Part shown: positions 52,782 through 62,422 of the stretch, piece after piece | Position numbering within the stretch: the stretch's first letter is position 1 | Layout: every line of letters starts with the position of its first letter | Assembly (NCBI GenBank): GCA_017533915.1 | Contig: JAFWHX010000020.1 | Location: forward strand, 124,001 to 188,000 | Source: Eubacterium sp. | Lineage (GTDB): Bacteria > Bacillota > Clostridia > Peptostreptococcales > Anaerovoracaceae | Direction: 5' to 3' | Length of the DNA: 64,000 nt | Notes under the pieces: model-generated | The model's input: only the letters and a program-made list of their open reading frames with translations | Told to the model about the DNA's origin: nothing | The model's database searches: none | Program-made: the position numbers and the translations under genes

Positions 52782-52858
52782 GGGCTCGTAGCTCAGCTGG
52801 ATAGAGCAACGGCCTTCTAAGCCGTGTGTCCGGAGTTCGAATCTCCGCGGGCTCACCA
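52782..52858 (+). tRNA. tRNA-Arg (TCT)
   Basis: Acceptor GGGCTCG/CGGGCTC with G-T pairs, anticodon TCT, encoded CCA. Confidence 0.95.
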
Positions 52859-52877
52859 ATTTACAATTTTGGGATAG

Positions 52878-52953
52878 TGGGGTATTGCCAAGTGGTTAAG
52901 GCAACAGACTTTGACTCTGTTATTCGCAGGTTCGACTCCCGCTACCCCAGCCA
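52878..52953 (+). tRNA. tRNA-Gln (TTG)
   Basis: Acceptor TGGGGTA/TACCCCA, anticodon TTG, encoded CCA. Confidence 0.96.
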
Positions 52954-52958
52954 GCTAT

Positions 52959-53034
52959 GACCCATTAGCTCAGGTGGCAGAGCACTTGACTTTTAATCAA
53001 GGTGTCCGGAGTTCGAATCTCCGATGGGTCACCA
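52959..53034 (+). tRNA. tRNA-Lys (TTT)
   Basis: Acceptor GACCCAT/ATGGGTC, anticodon TTT, encoded CCA. Confidence 0.97.
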
Positions 53035-53092
53035 TCTGGATATATATTATGCCTTTGGGCATTTGATATATAAGGTCGATTTAAGCCAGCAT

Positions 53093-53180
53093 GGAGAGGT
53101 GTCCGAGCGGTTTAAGGTGACGGTCTTGAAAACCGTTGAGGTCAATTCCTCCGTGGGTTCGAATCCCACCCTCTCCGCCA
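53093..53180 (+). tRNA. tRNA-Ser (TGA)
   Basis: Acceptor GGAGAGG/CCTCTCC, anticodon TGA, long variable arm, encoded CCA. Confidence 0.97.
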
Positions 53181-53215
53181 CTTTATTCGCGGCAAGGTGG
53201 GCTGACCTGTGATCT

Positions 53216-53308
53216 GGAGAAGTACTCAAGAGGCTGAAGAGGACGGTTTGCTAAACCGTTAGGGTTCGTATCAGGGCCGCGCGAGTTCGAATCTCGCCTT
53301 CTCCGCCA
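53216..53308 (+). tRNA. tRNA-Ser (GCT)
   Basis: Acceptor GGAGAAG/CTTCTCC, anticodon GCT, long variable arm, encoded CCA. Confidence 0.96.
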
Positions 53309-53314
53309 TATCGT

Positions 53315-53390
53315 AGGGGTATAGCTCAGTTGGTAGAGCAGCGGTCTCCAAAACCGCGTGTCGAGGGTTCGAATCCTTCTGCCCCTGCCA
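53315..53390 (+). tRNA. tRNA-Trp (CCA)
   Basis: Acceptor AGGGGTA/TGCCCCT with one T-G pair, anticodon CCA, encoded 3' CCA. Partner of the trpS product in this window. Confidence 0.97.
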
Positions 53391-53405
53391 ATTTGACAAT
53401 TATAT

Positions 53406-53482
53406 CGGGGTGTAGCGCAGTTTGGTAGCGCAACTGGTTTGGGACCAGTGGGCCGCGGGTTCAAATCCTGCCACCCCGACCA
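53406..53482 (+). tRNA. tRNA-Pro (TGG)
   Basis: Acceptor CGGGGTG/CACCCCG, anticodon TGG, encoded CCA. Confidence 0.97.
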
Positions 53483-53496
53483 TTTTTATTAAATAT

Positions 53497-53572
53497 GGGC
53501 CTCTAGCTCAGCGGTCAGAGCATCCGGCTCATAACCGGCAGGTCCTTGGTTCAAACCCTAGGAGGCCCACCA
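53497..53572 (+). tRNA. tRNA with CAT anticodon (probably elongator Met)
   Basis: Acceptor GGGCCTC/GAGGCCC, anticodon CAT, encoded CCA. It is not the initiator because the G1-C72 pair is intact and the three G-C pairs flanking the initiator anticodon loop are absent. An Ile tRNA with lysidine-modified CAT cannot be fully excluded. Confidence 0.9.
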
Positions 53573-53579
53573 TTTTTCA

Positions 53580-53655
53580 GCTCAGATAGCTCAGTAGGTA
53601 GAGCAGGGGACTGAAAATCCCCGTGTCCGTGGTTCAATTCCGCGTCTGAGCACCA
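53580..53655 (+). tRNA. tRNA-Phe (GAA)
   Basis: Acceptor GCTCAGA/TCTGAGC, anticodon GAA, encoded CCA. Last gene of the cluster. Confidence 0.97.
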
Positions 53656-53660
53656 CTCAA

Positions 53661-53698
53661 GCAGTCTCCCGTGCTTTGCGCCGGGGGGTTGTTTTTTA
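53661..53698 (+). terminator. Terminator of the tRNA cluster
   Basis: Stem around CTCCCGTGC / GCGCCGGGGG with loop TTT, followed by GTTTTTT. Confidence 0.8.
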
Positions 53699-53733
53699 TT
53701 CATTTGCTTTTAACGCTATATAGTGATAAAGTG

Positions 53734-53762
53734 TTGCATTGCAGCATAAAGAATGATAAAAT
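53734..53762 (+). promoter_or_regulatory. Promoter of the alanine symporter gene
   Basis: TTGCAT (53734-53739), 17-base spacer, TAAAAT (53757-53762), 52 bases before the ATG. Confidence 0.6.
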
Positions 53763-53814
53763 ATACTCCGTTAGTTATAATTATTATACGTATGTTTTTT
53801 GAAAGAGGTTTCTT

Positions 53815-55188
53815 ATGGGTGCATTAAACAATTTGGTCGTTACGATCAACGGGTACATGTCAGACTATGTTCTGATCATTCTGCTGGTCGGCGGCGGCAT
53901 CTGGTTTACTATCAACCTTGGCTTCGTGCAGGTAAAGGGGTTTGGTACCGCGATGAAGAAGACTTTCGGCGGTCTGCTGCACAGAAAAGGGGATGCCGAC
54001 GCAAGTGGTATGTCATCTTTCCAGGCACTGGCGACAGCTATTGCTGCTCAGGTCGGTACAGGCAATATCGCCGGTGTAGCTACTGCTTTGGCTGTAGGCG
54101 GACCTGGAGCCATATTCTGGATGTGGATAGCCGCGTTCCTGGGTATGGCTACGATCTTCTGCGAGGCGACACTTGCTCAGAAATATAAGGTCACTGGTGA
54201 TGACGGACAGGTCACAGGAGGACCTGTGTACTACATCAAGGCTGCGTTTGAAGGCCCTGTCGGAAAGACTCTTGCTGCTATATTCTCGGTTCTCATTATT
54301 TTTGCTCTGGGATTCATGGGTAATGCAGTTCAGTCGAACTCGATCGCGAGCTCATTCAACACTGCATTTGGTATCCCTGTGTATATTACTGGAGCGATAG
54401 TAGCTATGATCGCTCTGTGGATATTTGCAGGCGGAATGACCAGGATCGCTAAAATTACTGAGAACGTCGTACCTTTCATGGCTATTCTGTACATCATAGG
54501 GTCATTGATCGTGATAGTACTCAACGCAAAGAATATTCCTTATGCTATCCAGTCGATATTCGTAGGAGCATTCTCCCCGTCAGCCGTTGTCGGAGGCGCT
54601 GCGGGCGCGACCATGAAACTCGCTATTTCAAAGGGTGTAGCCAGAGGCCTGTTCTCCAATGAAGCAGGTATGGGTTCTACTCCTCATGCTCACGCTGTAG
54701 CAAAGGTAGATCATCCGTGCCAGCAGGGATTTGTCGCCATGGCAGGTGTATTCATCGATACATTTATCGTACTCGATATGACAGCTCTTGTAATCATCAC
54801 TTCAAAGGTGATCCCATCAGGGGAGACTGGAGCGGCATTGAGCCAGCTCGCTTTCTCGACTAAGTTCGGCTCGTTTGGTAATGTCTTCATCGCTGTATGC
54901 ATGTTCTTCTTCGCATTCTCGACGATCGTAGGCTGGTACTTCTTCGGTCAGGCAAATGTGAAATACCTGTTCGGAGCCAAGGCTGTAAAGCCATATGCTC
55001 TGATCGTGGCGATCTGCGTATTCCTTGGATCTCTGGCAGAAGTAGAGCTCGTATGGAACATGGCAGATATGTTCAATTCACTTATGGTAATCCCGAACAT
55101 CCTCGCAATACTGTTCCTGACAAAGAAGGTAAAGCAGCTGCTGCATGAATACAATCATGACTTCCTGCCGAAACATCCGGAAGAGTAG
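53815..55188 (+). CDS. Sodium:alanine/glycine symporter (AGCS family)
   Basis: A 457-residue membrane protein with about ten helices that imports alanine or glycine with Na+. Family blocks are GGGIWFTINLGFVQVKGF, AAQVGTGNIAGVATALAVGGPGAIFWMW (the AGCS signature), KGVARGLFSNEAGMGSTPHAHA and IVGWYFFGQANVKYLFG. AAAGAGG lies six bases before the ATG. It has its own promoter and terminator. If the pyrophosphatase pumps Na+, it could supply the gradient used here, which is an inference only. Confidence 0.95.
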   Translation: MGALNNLVVTINGYMSDYVLIILLVGGGIWFTINLGFVQVKGFGTAMKKTFGGLLHRKGDADASGMSSFQALATAIAAQVGTGNIAGVATALAVGGPGAIFWMWIAAFLGMATIFCEATLAQKYKVTGDDGQVTGGPVYYIKAAFEGPVGKTLAAIFSVLIIFALGFMGNAVQSNSIASSFNTAFGIPVYITGAIVAMIALWIFAGGMTRIAKITENVVPFMAILYIIGSLIVIVLNAKNIPYAIQSIFVGAFSPSAVVGGAAGATMKLAISKGVARGLFSNEAGMGSTPHAHAVAKVDHPCQQGFVAMAGVFIDTFIVLDMTALVIITSKVIPSGETGAALSQLAFSTKFGSFGNVFIAVCMFFFAFSTIVGWYFFGQANVKYLFGAKAVKPYALIVAICVFLGSLAEVELVWNMADMFNSLMVIPNILAILFLTKKVKQLLHEYNHDFLPKHPEE

Positions 55189-55213
55189 TTCTTACATAAT
55201 TATATAAGTATAA

Positions 55214-55247
55214 AGCCGAGGCCTGAACAGACCCCGGCTGTTTTTTT
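55214..55247 (+). terminator. Terminator after the alanine symporter gene
   Basis: AGCCGAGG pairs with CCCCGGCT (imperfect, inner bases mismatched), then GTTTTTTT. Confidence 0.8.
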
Positions 55248-55279
55248 ATATCAGGCTGAAATACATGGCTTAAGTAACG

Positions 55280-55309
55280 TTGACACAAATAAGACAGCGA
55301 ATTTATAAT
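55280..55309 (+). promoter_or_regulatory. Promoter of the HdeD-like gene
   Basis: Perfect TTGACA (55280-55285), 18-base spacer, perfect TATAAT (55304-55309). Confidence 0.85.
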
Positions 55310-55348
55310 ATAAATAATAATACTTCAGTATAAACGGAGGATGTTTGT

Positions 55349-55996
55349 ATGGAAGATAAATATAATGATCAGGATAAACGTTATACAGAAGGTACTTATT
55401 CTGAGGTGGATCATGACAGAGTTACTAAAGCTGAGATAGCCGAGATCAAGAGGATGGACAGGATGAGCCAGCTGAAGAAGTCCAAGATCATTGCTGGAAT
55501 AATGTCTGCTGTGCTCGGCGCCGTGCTCCTGTTCTGGCCAGGACTTACGATGGCGCTTCTGTGCCAGTTCGTTGGAGCATTTCTGGGAATAACCGGTGTG
55601 CTGACAGCACTGGTGTACTTCACTCAGCCTAAAGACAGTCCTTTCAGGGCTGGCTCGCTGATCGCAGGTATACCGCTTGCGCTTATAGGTCTGTTCATAT
55701 TCCTCAATCCGACATTTCTTGGTGAATTCATTCCTGTATTCGCAGGAGTGATAATACTGATGGACGGTCTTGCTAATCTGATGGAGACATTAGGGCTGAT
55801 GAAACAGGGATACAGCAGATGGTGGCTCTCACTTATATTCGCAGTACTGACGATATTGCTCGGTGTCTTACTGATCATGCGGCCATTTAACGCGGTGAGT
55901 GTCATAATGCAGGCTATAGGCATCATCATGCTGTATAACGGCTTGTCAGACATCTTCATAGCATCGAGGATCAAAACAGAGATCAAAGACCTATAG
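55349..55996 (+). CDS. HdeD/DUF308-family membrane protein
   Basis: A 215-residue protein with a charged N-terminal tail of about 45 residues (DKRYTEGTYSEVDHDRVTKAEIAEIKRMD) and six hydrophobic helices in three pairs, e.g. IIAGIMSAVLGAVLLFWP and SLIAGIPLALIGLFIFLNP, the DUF308 repeat pattern. HdeD proteins in Enterobacteria are linked to acid resistance, but function in Firmicutes is unknown. GGAGG lies seven bases before the ATG. It is driven by a near-perfect promoter and the kinase gene follows after 9 bases, so both may be one transcript. Confidence 0.88.
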   Translation: MEDKYNDQDKRYTEGTYSEVDHDRVTKAEIAEIKRMDRMSQLKKSKIIAGIMSAVLGAVLLFWPGLTMALLCQFVGAFLGITGVLTALVYFTQPKDSPFRAGSLIAGIPLALIGLFIFLNPTFLGEFIPVFAGVIILMDGLANLMETLGLMKQGYSRWWLSLIFAVLTILLGVLLIMRPFNAVSVIMQAIGIIMLYNGLSDIFIASRIKTEIKDL

Positions 55997-56005
55997 GTAT
56001 CCTAA

Positions 56006-58054
56006 ATGGAAGAGAACATCGATATTAATGATATAGAGCTTTCGGTAGCTGAAGAGTTCGGCAGGCATATGCCGGGCGGGTTCTTTATATACAAAGCTGA
56101 TGAGCCTGGTGAGCTGATATATGCCAACAGGGCATGCTTTGAGATATTCGGGTGCAGCGATATATCAGAATTCAGAGAACTCACCGGATACACATTCAAG
56201 GGAATGGTATATCCGGAGGATTATGAAAATATAAATGCATCGATCGATGAGCAGATCAGCTCTGACATAGAGGATATGGACAGAGTTGAGTACCGGATCA
56301 TTCGTAAAGATGGAGAGATCAGGTGGGTGGACGATTATGGACACTACACAGATACTAAAGCTTATGGCGGCATCTACTATGTGTTCATATCAGATATAAC
56401 CCAGAAGCGTGCTCAAAGGGAGAAGGGCTATGCGTTCCGTGATGCTGTAATAGAAACACTGACCAACGCATATCATACAGTATGGCTTATTAACGATCTG
56501 GATACAGAAGAATGTCTCCTTTATCATACAGATACGGATTCAGTGCATTCCGAAGCAATCAGTAACGCTCTCACTCATACCAGATTTACCGACATGATAA
56601 CAGAGTATGTAGATACTATGGTAGCGGAAGAAGATCGTGAGATGATGCGTGAGCAGCTCTCTATCCAGTACATGCGTAAGCAGTTTGAGACGATGACGCA
56701 GTATTCGGTTACGTTCCTGCGCTACCTTGATACTGGCAGCAGATATTACCGTATCGATATAGACAAAGTGAACATGCCGGATGGTAAAACAGGCGCTACC
56801 GTGGGATTTAAGGACGTCGATCCGGAAGTGCGTGATTCCATGGCAAAGAATCAGACGCTGAGGGATGCTCTTCATGCAGCTGAACAGGCGAGCAAAGCCA
56901 AAACGGCATTTCTCTCAAGCATGAGCCATGAGATACGTACACCTATGAATGCGATCATAGGTTTGAACAATCTGGCTATGAACGAGAAAGATCTTCCTGA
57001 CAATATCAGAGACTATCTTGTCAAGATAGAGACTTCTGCAGATCATCTTCTTGGTATCATAAATGATATCCTGGATATGTCCAGAATAGAGTCGGGAACA
57101 GAAATAATCAACAATGAGGAGTTCTCACTTGAATTCTGTCTGGAACAGGTGAACACTATCATAAAAGAACAATGCGAAGACAAAGGCCTTGAGTACGATT
57201 TCAGGACTTCTGGAAAAATAGATGAGAGCTATATAGGCGACAGCATGAAGCTCAGGCAGATCCTCATCAATATTCTCGGCAATGCTGTTAAGTTCACGCC
57301 AGAAGGCGGAAAAGTGTCGCTTCTCGTCGAGGAGGGACAGAGATTTGAGCATAAAGCTGCTTTGCATTTTACGATTAGCGATACAGGCATAGGTATAAGT
57401 GAAGAATACCTTCCGCATATTTTTGATGCGTTTTCAAAAGAAGATTCGACGGTATCAAACAAGTACGGCAGTACCGGTCTTGGCATGTCTATCACAAAGC
57501 GGCTCGTCGATCTTATGGACGGTCATATAGAAGTAAAAAGCATAAAGGGCAAAGGAACGACATTCTTTGTTACGGTAACACTTGGAGAGCTCCGGCATGA
57601 AAACACTGAAACAGGTGAAGGCTTTGATGAGGATGAAGAAATTGGAGCTGCTCAGACAAGAGCTGATCTCAGAGGCCGCCGTATACTGCTCGCTGAAGAC
57701 ATGGAGATCAATTCAGAGATCATGGTGATGGTCCTCGACATGCAGGAGATGAAAACTGACGTAGCAGAAAATGGAAGAATAGCTGTAGAAAAGTTCTGTG
57801 AACATCCTGAGGGCTACTATGACGCGATCCTTATGGATATGAGGATGCCTGAGATGGACGGCCTGCAGGCTACGAGGGTGATACGCGCATCAGGAAAGAA
57901 AGATGCAAAGAGTATTCCTATCATAGCTCTTACGGCTAATGCCTTTGATGATGATGTGAGGCGAAGTATGCAGGCAGGCCTTAATGCTCACCTCAGCAAG
58001 CCTGTCGAGCCTGAGATCCTGTTTGACACACTGGAGAGACTGATACAGCCTTAA
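56006..58054 (+). CDS. Hybrid sensor histidine kinase with PAS and receiver domains
   Basis: A 682-residue cytoplasmic two-component protein. A PAS domain spans residues 15-130 (HMPGGFFIYKADEPGELIYANRACFEIFG), a second, less clear sensory region 140-270, then HisKA with His near 307 (SSMSHEIRTPMNAIIG), HATPase (NILGNAVKFTPEGG, DTGIGISEEYL, YGSTGLGMSI) and a receiver domain with phospho-Asp near 610 (ILMDMRMPEMDG). No membrane helix and no HPt domain are seen, so the partner phosphotransfer protein must be elsewhere, or the receiver acts alone. The start has a poor ribosome site (AGGT). Input signal unknown. Confidence 0.93.
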   Translation: MEENIDINDIELSVAEEFGRHMPGGFFIYKADEPGELIYANRACFEIFGCSDISEFRELTGYTFKGMVYPEDYENINASIDEQISSDIEDMDRVEYRIIRKDGEIRWVDDYGHYTDTKAYGGIYYVFISDITQKRAQREKGYAFRDAVIETLTNAYHTVWLINDLDTEECLLYHTDTDSVHSEAISNALTHTRFTDMITEYVDTMVAEEDREMMREQLSIQYMRKQFETMTQYSVTFLRYLDTGSRYYRIDIDKVNMPDGKTGATVGFKDVDPEVRDSMAKNQTLRDALHAAEQASKAKTAFLSSMSHEIRTPMNAIIGLNNLAMNEKDLPDNIRDYLVKIETSADHLLGIINDILDMSRIESGTEIINNEEFSLEFCLEQVNTIIKEQCEDKGLEYDFRTSGKIDESYIGDSMKLRQILINILGNAVKFTPEGGKVSLLVEEGQRFEHKAALHFTISDTGIGISEEYLPHIFDAFSKEDSTVSNKYGSTGLGMSITKRLVDLMDGHIEVKSIKGKGTTFFVTVTLGELRHENTETGEGFDEDEEIGAAQTRADLRGRRILLAEDMEINSEIMVMVLDMQEMKTDVAENGRIAVEKFCEHPEGYYDAILMDMRMPEMDGLQATRVIRASGKKDAKSIPIIALTANAFDDDVRRSMQAGLNAHLSKPVEPEILFDTLERLIQP

Positions 58055-58088
58055 CAACTGGAGAATATTTATTGAAAAAGGAGAAACA

Positions 58089-59366
58089 ATGAGAAAAGAA
58101 ACTAAATGTATTCAGGCGGGATACAGCCCGAAGAATGGTGAGTCGAGAATGATACCTATCATCCAGAGCACGACGTTCAAGTACGATACGAGCGAGGATA
58201 TGGGAAAACTGTTCGATCTGGAGGCGCCAGGCTATTTCTATACAAGGCTGCAGAATCCAACGAACGATATGGTCGCTGCAAAGATAGCGGCACTCGAGGG
58301 CGGTACTGCCGCGATGCTCACTTCTTCAGGGCAGGCGGCTTCGTTCTTTTCTGTTTTCAATATCGCCGGGCAGGGTGATCATATAGTCTCATCATCATCT
58401 ATATATGGCGGGACGTTCAACCTGTTCAATGTGACTATGAAGAGGATGGGGATAGACTTCACTTTCATAGATCCGGACTGTTCTGACGAGGAGCTAGAGG
58501 CAGCTTTCAGGCCGAATACCAAGGCAGTGTTTGGCGAGACGATAGCGAATCCTGCTCTGACAGTGTTCGACATCGAGCGTTTTGCTGACGCGGCGCACAG
58601 TCACGGTGTTCCTCTGATCATCGATAATACATTCGCGACTCCTATAAACTGCAGGCCTTTCGAATGGGGAGCTGATATCGTGGTACACTCTACGACCAAG
58701 TATATGGACGGTCATGACACGGGAGTGGGCGGATGTATAGTCGACTCGGGAAAGTTTGACTGGAATGCGCACGCTGACAAGTTTCCGGGACTTACAACAC
58801 CTGACGAATCATACCACGGCATCACATATACGGAGAGATTCGGACTGGAGGGGGCATATATAACAAAAGCCACAGCGCAGCTCATGCGCGATCTCGGGTC
58901 GATCCAGTCGCCGATGAATGCTTTCTTTCTGAACCTTGGACTTGAGTCACTTGCTGTAAGGATGAAGAGGCACTGTGAGAACGCTCAGAAAGTGGCAGAG
59001 TTCCTTCAGAAAAGGCCTGAAGTCAACTGGGTGAATTATCCGGGGCTACCAGACAACAAATACTATAAGCTGGCTCAGAAGTATATGCCTGAAGGGACAT
59101 GCGGAGTCATAAGCTTCGGAGTGAATGGCGGGCGCAAAGCCGCGGAGGAGTTCATGAAGCACCTTAAGGTGGCTATGATCGCGACACATGTTGCTGATGC
59201 GCATACATGTGTGCTCCACCCGGCGTCATCGACACACAGACAGCTCTCTGATGAAGAGCTGAAGGCAGCAGGAGTAGGGGCGGATCTCATCAGGCTGTCA
59301 GTAGGGATCGAGAATGTTGATGATATAATCGAGGATCTCTCTCAGGCACTCGAAAGTATAAGATAG
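58089..59366 (+). CDS. O-acetylhomoserine sulfhydrylase-type PLP enzyme (MetY family)
   Basis: A 425-residue Cys/Met-metabolism PLP enzyme. The PLP-binding Lys lies in [19 protein letters not shown] near residue 205; [17 protein letters not shown] and [12 protein letters not shown] are typical of MetY and its close relatives. MetY makes homocysteine from O-acetylhomoserine and sulfide, but methionine gamma-lyases share the same family, so specificity is uncertain. AAAGGAG lies six bases before the ATG. It starts 34 bases after the kinase gene. Confidence 0.9.
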   Translation: MRKETKCIQAGYSPKNGESRMIPIIQSTTFKYDTSEDMGKLFDLEAPGYFYTRLQNPTNDMVAAKIAALEGGTAAMLTSSGQAASFFSVFNIAGQGDHIVSSSSIYGGTFNLFNVTMKRMGIDFTFIDPDCSDEELEAAFRPNTKAVFGETIANPALTVFDIERFADAAHSHGVPLIIDNTFATPINCRPFEWGADIVVHSTTKYMDGHDTGVGGCIVDSGKFDWNAHADKFPGLTTPDESYHGITYTERFGLEGAYITKATAQLMRDLGSIQSPMNAFFLNLGLESLAVRMKRHCENAQKVAEFLQKRPEVNWVNYPGLPDNKYYKLAQKYMPEGTCGVISFGVNGGRKAAEEFMKHLKVAMIATHVADAHTCVLHPASSTHRQLSDEELKAAGVGADLIRLSVGIENVDDIIEDLSQALESIR

Positions 59367-59432
59367 GAAAGAAAGAACGGGCAGATCTGCATTGCCTGGG
59401 GAGAAATAATACCAGGTAGCGCTTGATTTGTG

Positions 59433-59497
59433 TTGAAATACCACAGTTGCAACCGCTGGTTGCGCAATTTCAAGGCTGGCTTTATAGCCTGCAACTG
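59433..59497 (+). other. Sequence with alternative pairing between MetY and XRE genes
   Basis: Fold A: TTGAAAT (59433-59439) with ATTTCAA (59467-59473) and inner GCAACC with GGTTGC. Fold B: CAGTTGCA (59445-59452) with TGCAACTG (59490-59497). The two exclude each other. No known RNA family was recognised. Confidence 0.5.
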
Positions 59498-59633
59498 CTC
59501 TCACATGTATTATAGCGGTGAAAGTTGAAGTGAGAAGGACGAAGGTCATGCGTGCTTAGTAATGTCGTATGACGATCATGACAGTCATGGAACGAATGGC
59601 CGGATCCGAAAAAAGCATTTGCAGGAGGACAGG

Positions 59634-60662
59634 ATGATGATACTTGCAGATAAGATAATAGAGCTCAGAAAGAAAAACGGATGGTCACAGGAGGATCTTG
59701 CAGAGAAACTGGACGTCAGCAGACAGGCCATATCCAAATGGGAGAGTGCCCAGTCGATACCCGATATGAACAAGATACTGAAGATGTCAGATGTCTTTGG
59801 CGTGAGTACAGACTTTCTTCTCAAGGATGAATATGAAGTCGAGCCGGATGCGGATGTGAAAGCATCTGTATCCGAGATGCCTGCAGCAGATGACGAGTGC
59901 GAACTCAGGAATGTATCTATGGAGGAAGCACAGGCTTTTATAGATGTAAGGGAAACAGCTTCAAGATGGATCTCGATAGGAGTCATGATGTGCATACTGT
60001 CTCCGATAGCACTGATACTTCTTGGCGGGCTGTCAGAGTACGGCAAGATCGCACTGGATGAAAGCATGGCTGCAGGTGCAGGGCTTATCACTCTGTTCCT
60101 TCTCGTGGGGCCGGCTGTAGCGCTGTTTATAAGATCGTATTTTATGCTGAATCCCTTCGAATATATGGAAAAACAGTTGATAGATACGGAATATGGCGTC
60201 GACGGCATGGTGAGAGCCAGGAGAGATCGCTTTCAGGACATATATGGAAAGATGATGATCATCGGTATCGTTCTGTGCGTTATATCTGCGCTTCCTATAT
60301 TCGTAACGATGATGATGATCGGTGATCCGGGAGATGGACCAGAATCAATCTATTTCGTATATGCGTTATGTGCGCTGCTCGTGCTCGTGGCAGTCGGCGT
60401 ATTCCTCATAGTAAGAGCGTCGATAATAAAAGACGGTTTTGACATGATCCTTGAGGAAGGGGATTATACCAGAAAAGCCAAGATAGAGACAAAGAAGAAT
60501 GAAGCGATAACAGCAGGATACTGGATGATAGTCACAGCTGTTTTTCTGGCATACAGCTTCATTACCAATGAATGGGCTAAAAGCTGGATCATATGGCCTG
60601 TCGCAGGGGTGACCTACGGCATCGTGATACTTGTAGCTAATGCTCTGCGTAAGAAGGGCTGA
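59634..60662 (+). CDS. XRE-family regulator with a membrane domain
   Basis: A 342-residue protein. The N-terminus is a Cro/C1-type helix-turn-helix (LRKKNGWSQEDLAEKLDVSRQAISKWES, residues 10-38), and about six hydrophobic helices follow from residue 110 to the end (VMMCILSPIALILLGG, IVLCVISALPIFVTMM and others). A DNA-binding domain fused to a membrane domain is common in Firmicutes; such proteins may sense the membrane or a ligand there, but the function is unknown. ATG 59634 follows GGAGG by five bases. The frame from 59562 is rejected. It precedes glpK by 56 bases. Confidence 0.88.
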   Translation: MMILADKIIELRKKNGWSQEDLAEKLDVSRQAISKWESAQSIPDMNKILKMSDVFGVSTDFLLKDEYEVEPDADVKASVSEMPAADDECELRNVSMEEAQAFIDVRETASRWISIGVMMCILSPIALILLGGLSEYGKIALDESMAAGAGLITLFLLVGPAVALFIRSYFMLNPFEYMEKQLIDTEYGVDGMVRARRDRFQDIYGKMMIIGIVLCVISALPIFVTMMMIGDPGDGPESIYFVYALCALLVLVAVGVFLIVRASIIKDGFDMILEEGDYTRKAKIETKKNEAITAGYWMIVTAVFLAYSFITNEWAKSWIIWPVAGVTYGIVILVANALRKKG

Positions 60663-60718
60663 TGATACGGGTATGGCCATATATAATATAATGTAATTGA
60701 ATGTTCAGGAGAATTGTC

Positions 60719-62266
60719 ATGGCGAAGTATGTTATGGCGCTTGACGCCGGCACTACAAGCAACAGGTGTATTCTGTTCGATCACAGCGGGAAGATGGTGA
60801 GTGTTGCTCAGAAAGAGTTCACTCAGATATTCCCTAAACCTGGCTGGGTGGAACATGATGCAAATGAGATCTGGGCTACACAGATAAGTGTGGCAGTCGA
60901 GGCTATGCAGCAGGTGAATGCATCAGCCAGGGATATCGCTGCTATCGGTATCACGAATCAGCGTGAGACCACGATAGTATGGGATAAGAATACTGGTGAG
61001 CCTGTATATAATGCGATAGTCTGGCAGTGCAGAAGAACATCTGAATACTGCGATAAGCTCAGGGAAGCCGGTCTCACAGATATGATAAGAGAGAAGACCG
61101 GGCTTGTTGTTGACGCATATTTCTCAGGGACAAAGCTTAAATGGATACTCGATAATGTTGAAGGCGCACGTGAAAGAGCTGAGAAAGGCGAGCTGCTCTT
61201 CGGTACTGTGGAGACATGGCTGATCTGGAAGCTCACAAAGGGACGTGTTCACGTGACGGATTACTCCAACGCATCACGTACGATGATGTTCAACATCAAT
61301 ACTCTCAGCTGGGACGATGACATACTGGATGTGCTCGGAATTCCAAGGAGCATGCTCCCAGAAGCAAAGCCTTCAAGCTGTGTGTATGGCATGTCTGATA
61401 TCGGCTGGTTCGGCGGTGAGATACCTATCTCAGGAGCAGCCGGGGATCAGCAGTGCGCTCTTTTCGGACAGACTTGTTTTGATGAAGGTGATGTCAAGAG
61501 CACGTATGGAACAGGCGGGTTCCTGCTCATGAACACCGGTGAGCATCCTGTGTTTTCAGAGCATGGGCTGGTTACTACGATCGCATGGGGATACGGCGGG
61601 AAGGTGTATTATGCACTTGAAGGCTCGATCTTCATCGCTGGAGCAGCAGTACAGTGGCTGCGTGACCAGCTGCATCTGATAGATGACGCTAAAGATACAG
61701 AATATATGGCCGGCAAGGTGAAAGACACAAACGGCTGTTATATTGTGCCTGCATTTACAGGGCTTGGGGCTCCGTACTGGGATCAGTATGCAAGAGGTGC
61801 GATCGTAGGACTTACACGAGGCGTGAATAAATGCCATGTCATAAGAGCTACGCTGGAATCGATGGCATATCAGGTCGGAGACGTTCTGGATTCTATGAGG
61901 GAAGATACGATAAGCGCGCATAAAGATAAAGATATCAATTGCGATCTTCCGGAAGACGTACGAGAAGCAGGTGTGATAAGTCATCTTAATGTGGATGGAG
62001 GTGCAAGCAGGAACGATCTCCTTATGCAGATGCAGGCAGATATCATCGATGCCGAAGTCAGACGACCTTCATGTGTAGAGACAACTGCAATGGGAGCGTC
62101 TTATCTGGCAGGGCTCGCAGTCGGATACTGGAAAGATTTTGAAGAGATAAGAGAAAATCATGAGATAGAGAAAGTGTTCACTCCATCGATAGATGAGGAT
62201 GAACGCAGCAGAAAAATAGAAGGGTGGCATAGAGCTGTCGCCTGCACGCGGGGATGGGCTAAATAG
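60719..62266 (+). CDS. glpK: Glycerol kinase
   Basis: Phosphorylates glycerol to glycerol-3-phosphate (FGGY kinase). [64 protein letters not shown] and SRNDLLMQ with the Asp-based active site are all present in 515 residues. The start at 60719 follows AGGAG by seven bases. A 15-residue insert ([15 protein letters not shown]) near residue 400 is not usual. No glpF or glpD is adjacent. The TATAATATAATG just upstream may be its -10. A terminator follows. Confidence 0.96.
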   Translation: MAKYVMALDAGTTSNRCILFDHSGKMVSVAQKEFTQIFPKPGWVEHDANEIWATQISVAVEAMQQVNASARDIAAIGITNQRETTIVWDKNTGEPVYNAIVWQCRRTSEYCDKLREAGLTDMIREKTGLVVDAYFSGTKLKWILDNVEGARERAEKGELLFGTVETWLIWKLTKGRVHVTDYSNASRTMMFNINTLSWDDDILDVLGIPRSMLPEAKPSSCVYGMSDIGWFGGEIPISGAAGDQQCALFGQTCFDEGDVKSTYGTGGFLLMNTGEHPVFSEHGLVTTIAWGYGGKVYYALEGSIFIAGAAVQWLRDQLHLIDDAKDTEYMAGKVKDTNGCYIVPAFTGLGAPYWDQYARGAIVGLTRGVNKCHVIRATLESMAYQVGDVLDSMREDTISAHKDKDINCDLPEDVREAGVISHLNVDGGASRNDLLMQMQADIIDAEVRRPSCVETTAMGASYLAGLAVGYWKDFEEIRENHEIEKVFTPSIDEDERSRKIEGWHRAVACTRGWAK

Positions 62267-62295
62267 AAAGAAGTTCTATAAAGCAGACAGCTGAT

Positions 62296-62326
62296 GACAC
62301 GGCGGTCATTGACCGCTGTGTCTTTT
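62296..62326 (+). terminator. Terminator after glpK
   Basis: GACACGGCGGTC, loop ATT, GACCGCTGTGTC (one mismatch), TTTT. Confidence 0.88.
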
Positions 62327-62422
62327 GTATTTGCCGATATCGATACAGTCTGTAATTGCTGTGTGTAAGACTGAAAAAGAAGGGTATATACTACATAGCA
62401 GAATCAACAAGGAGAGATAAAT

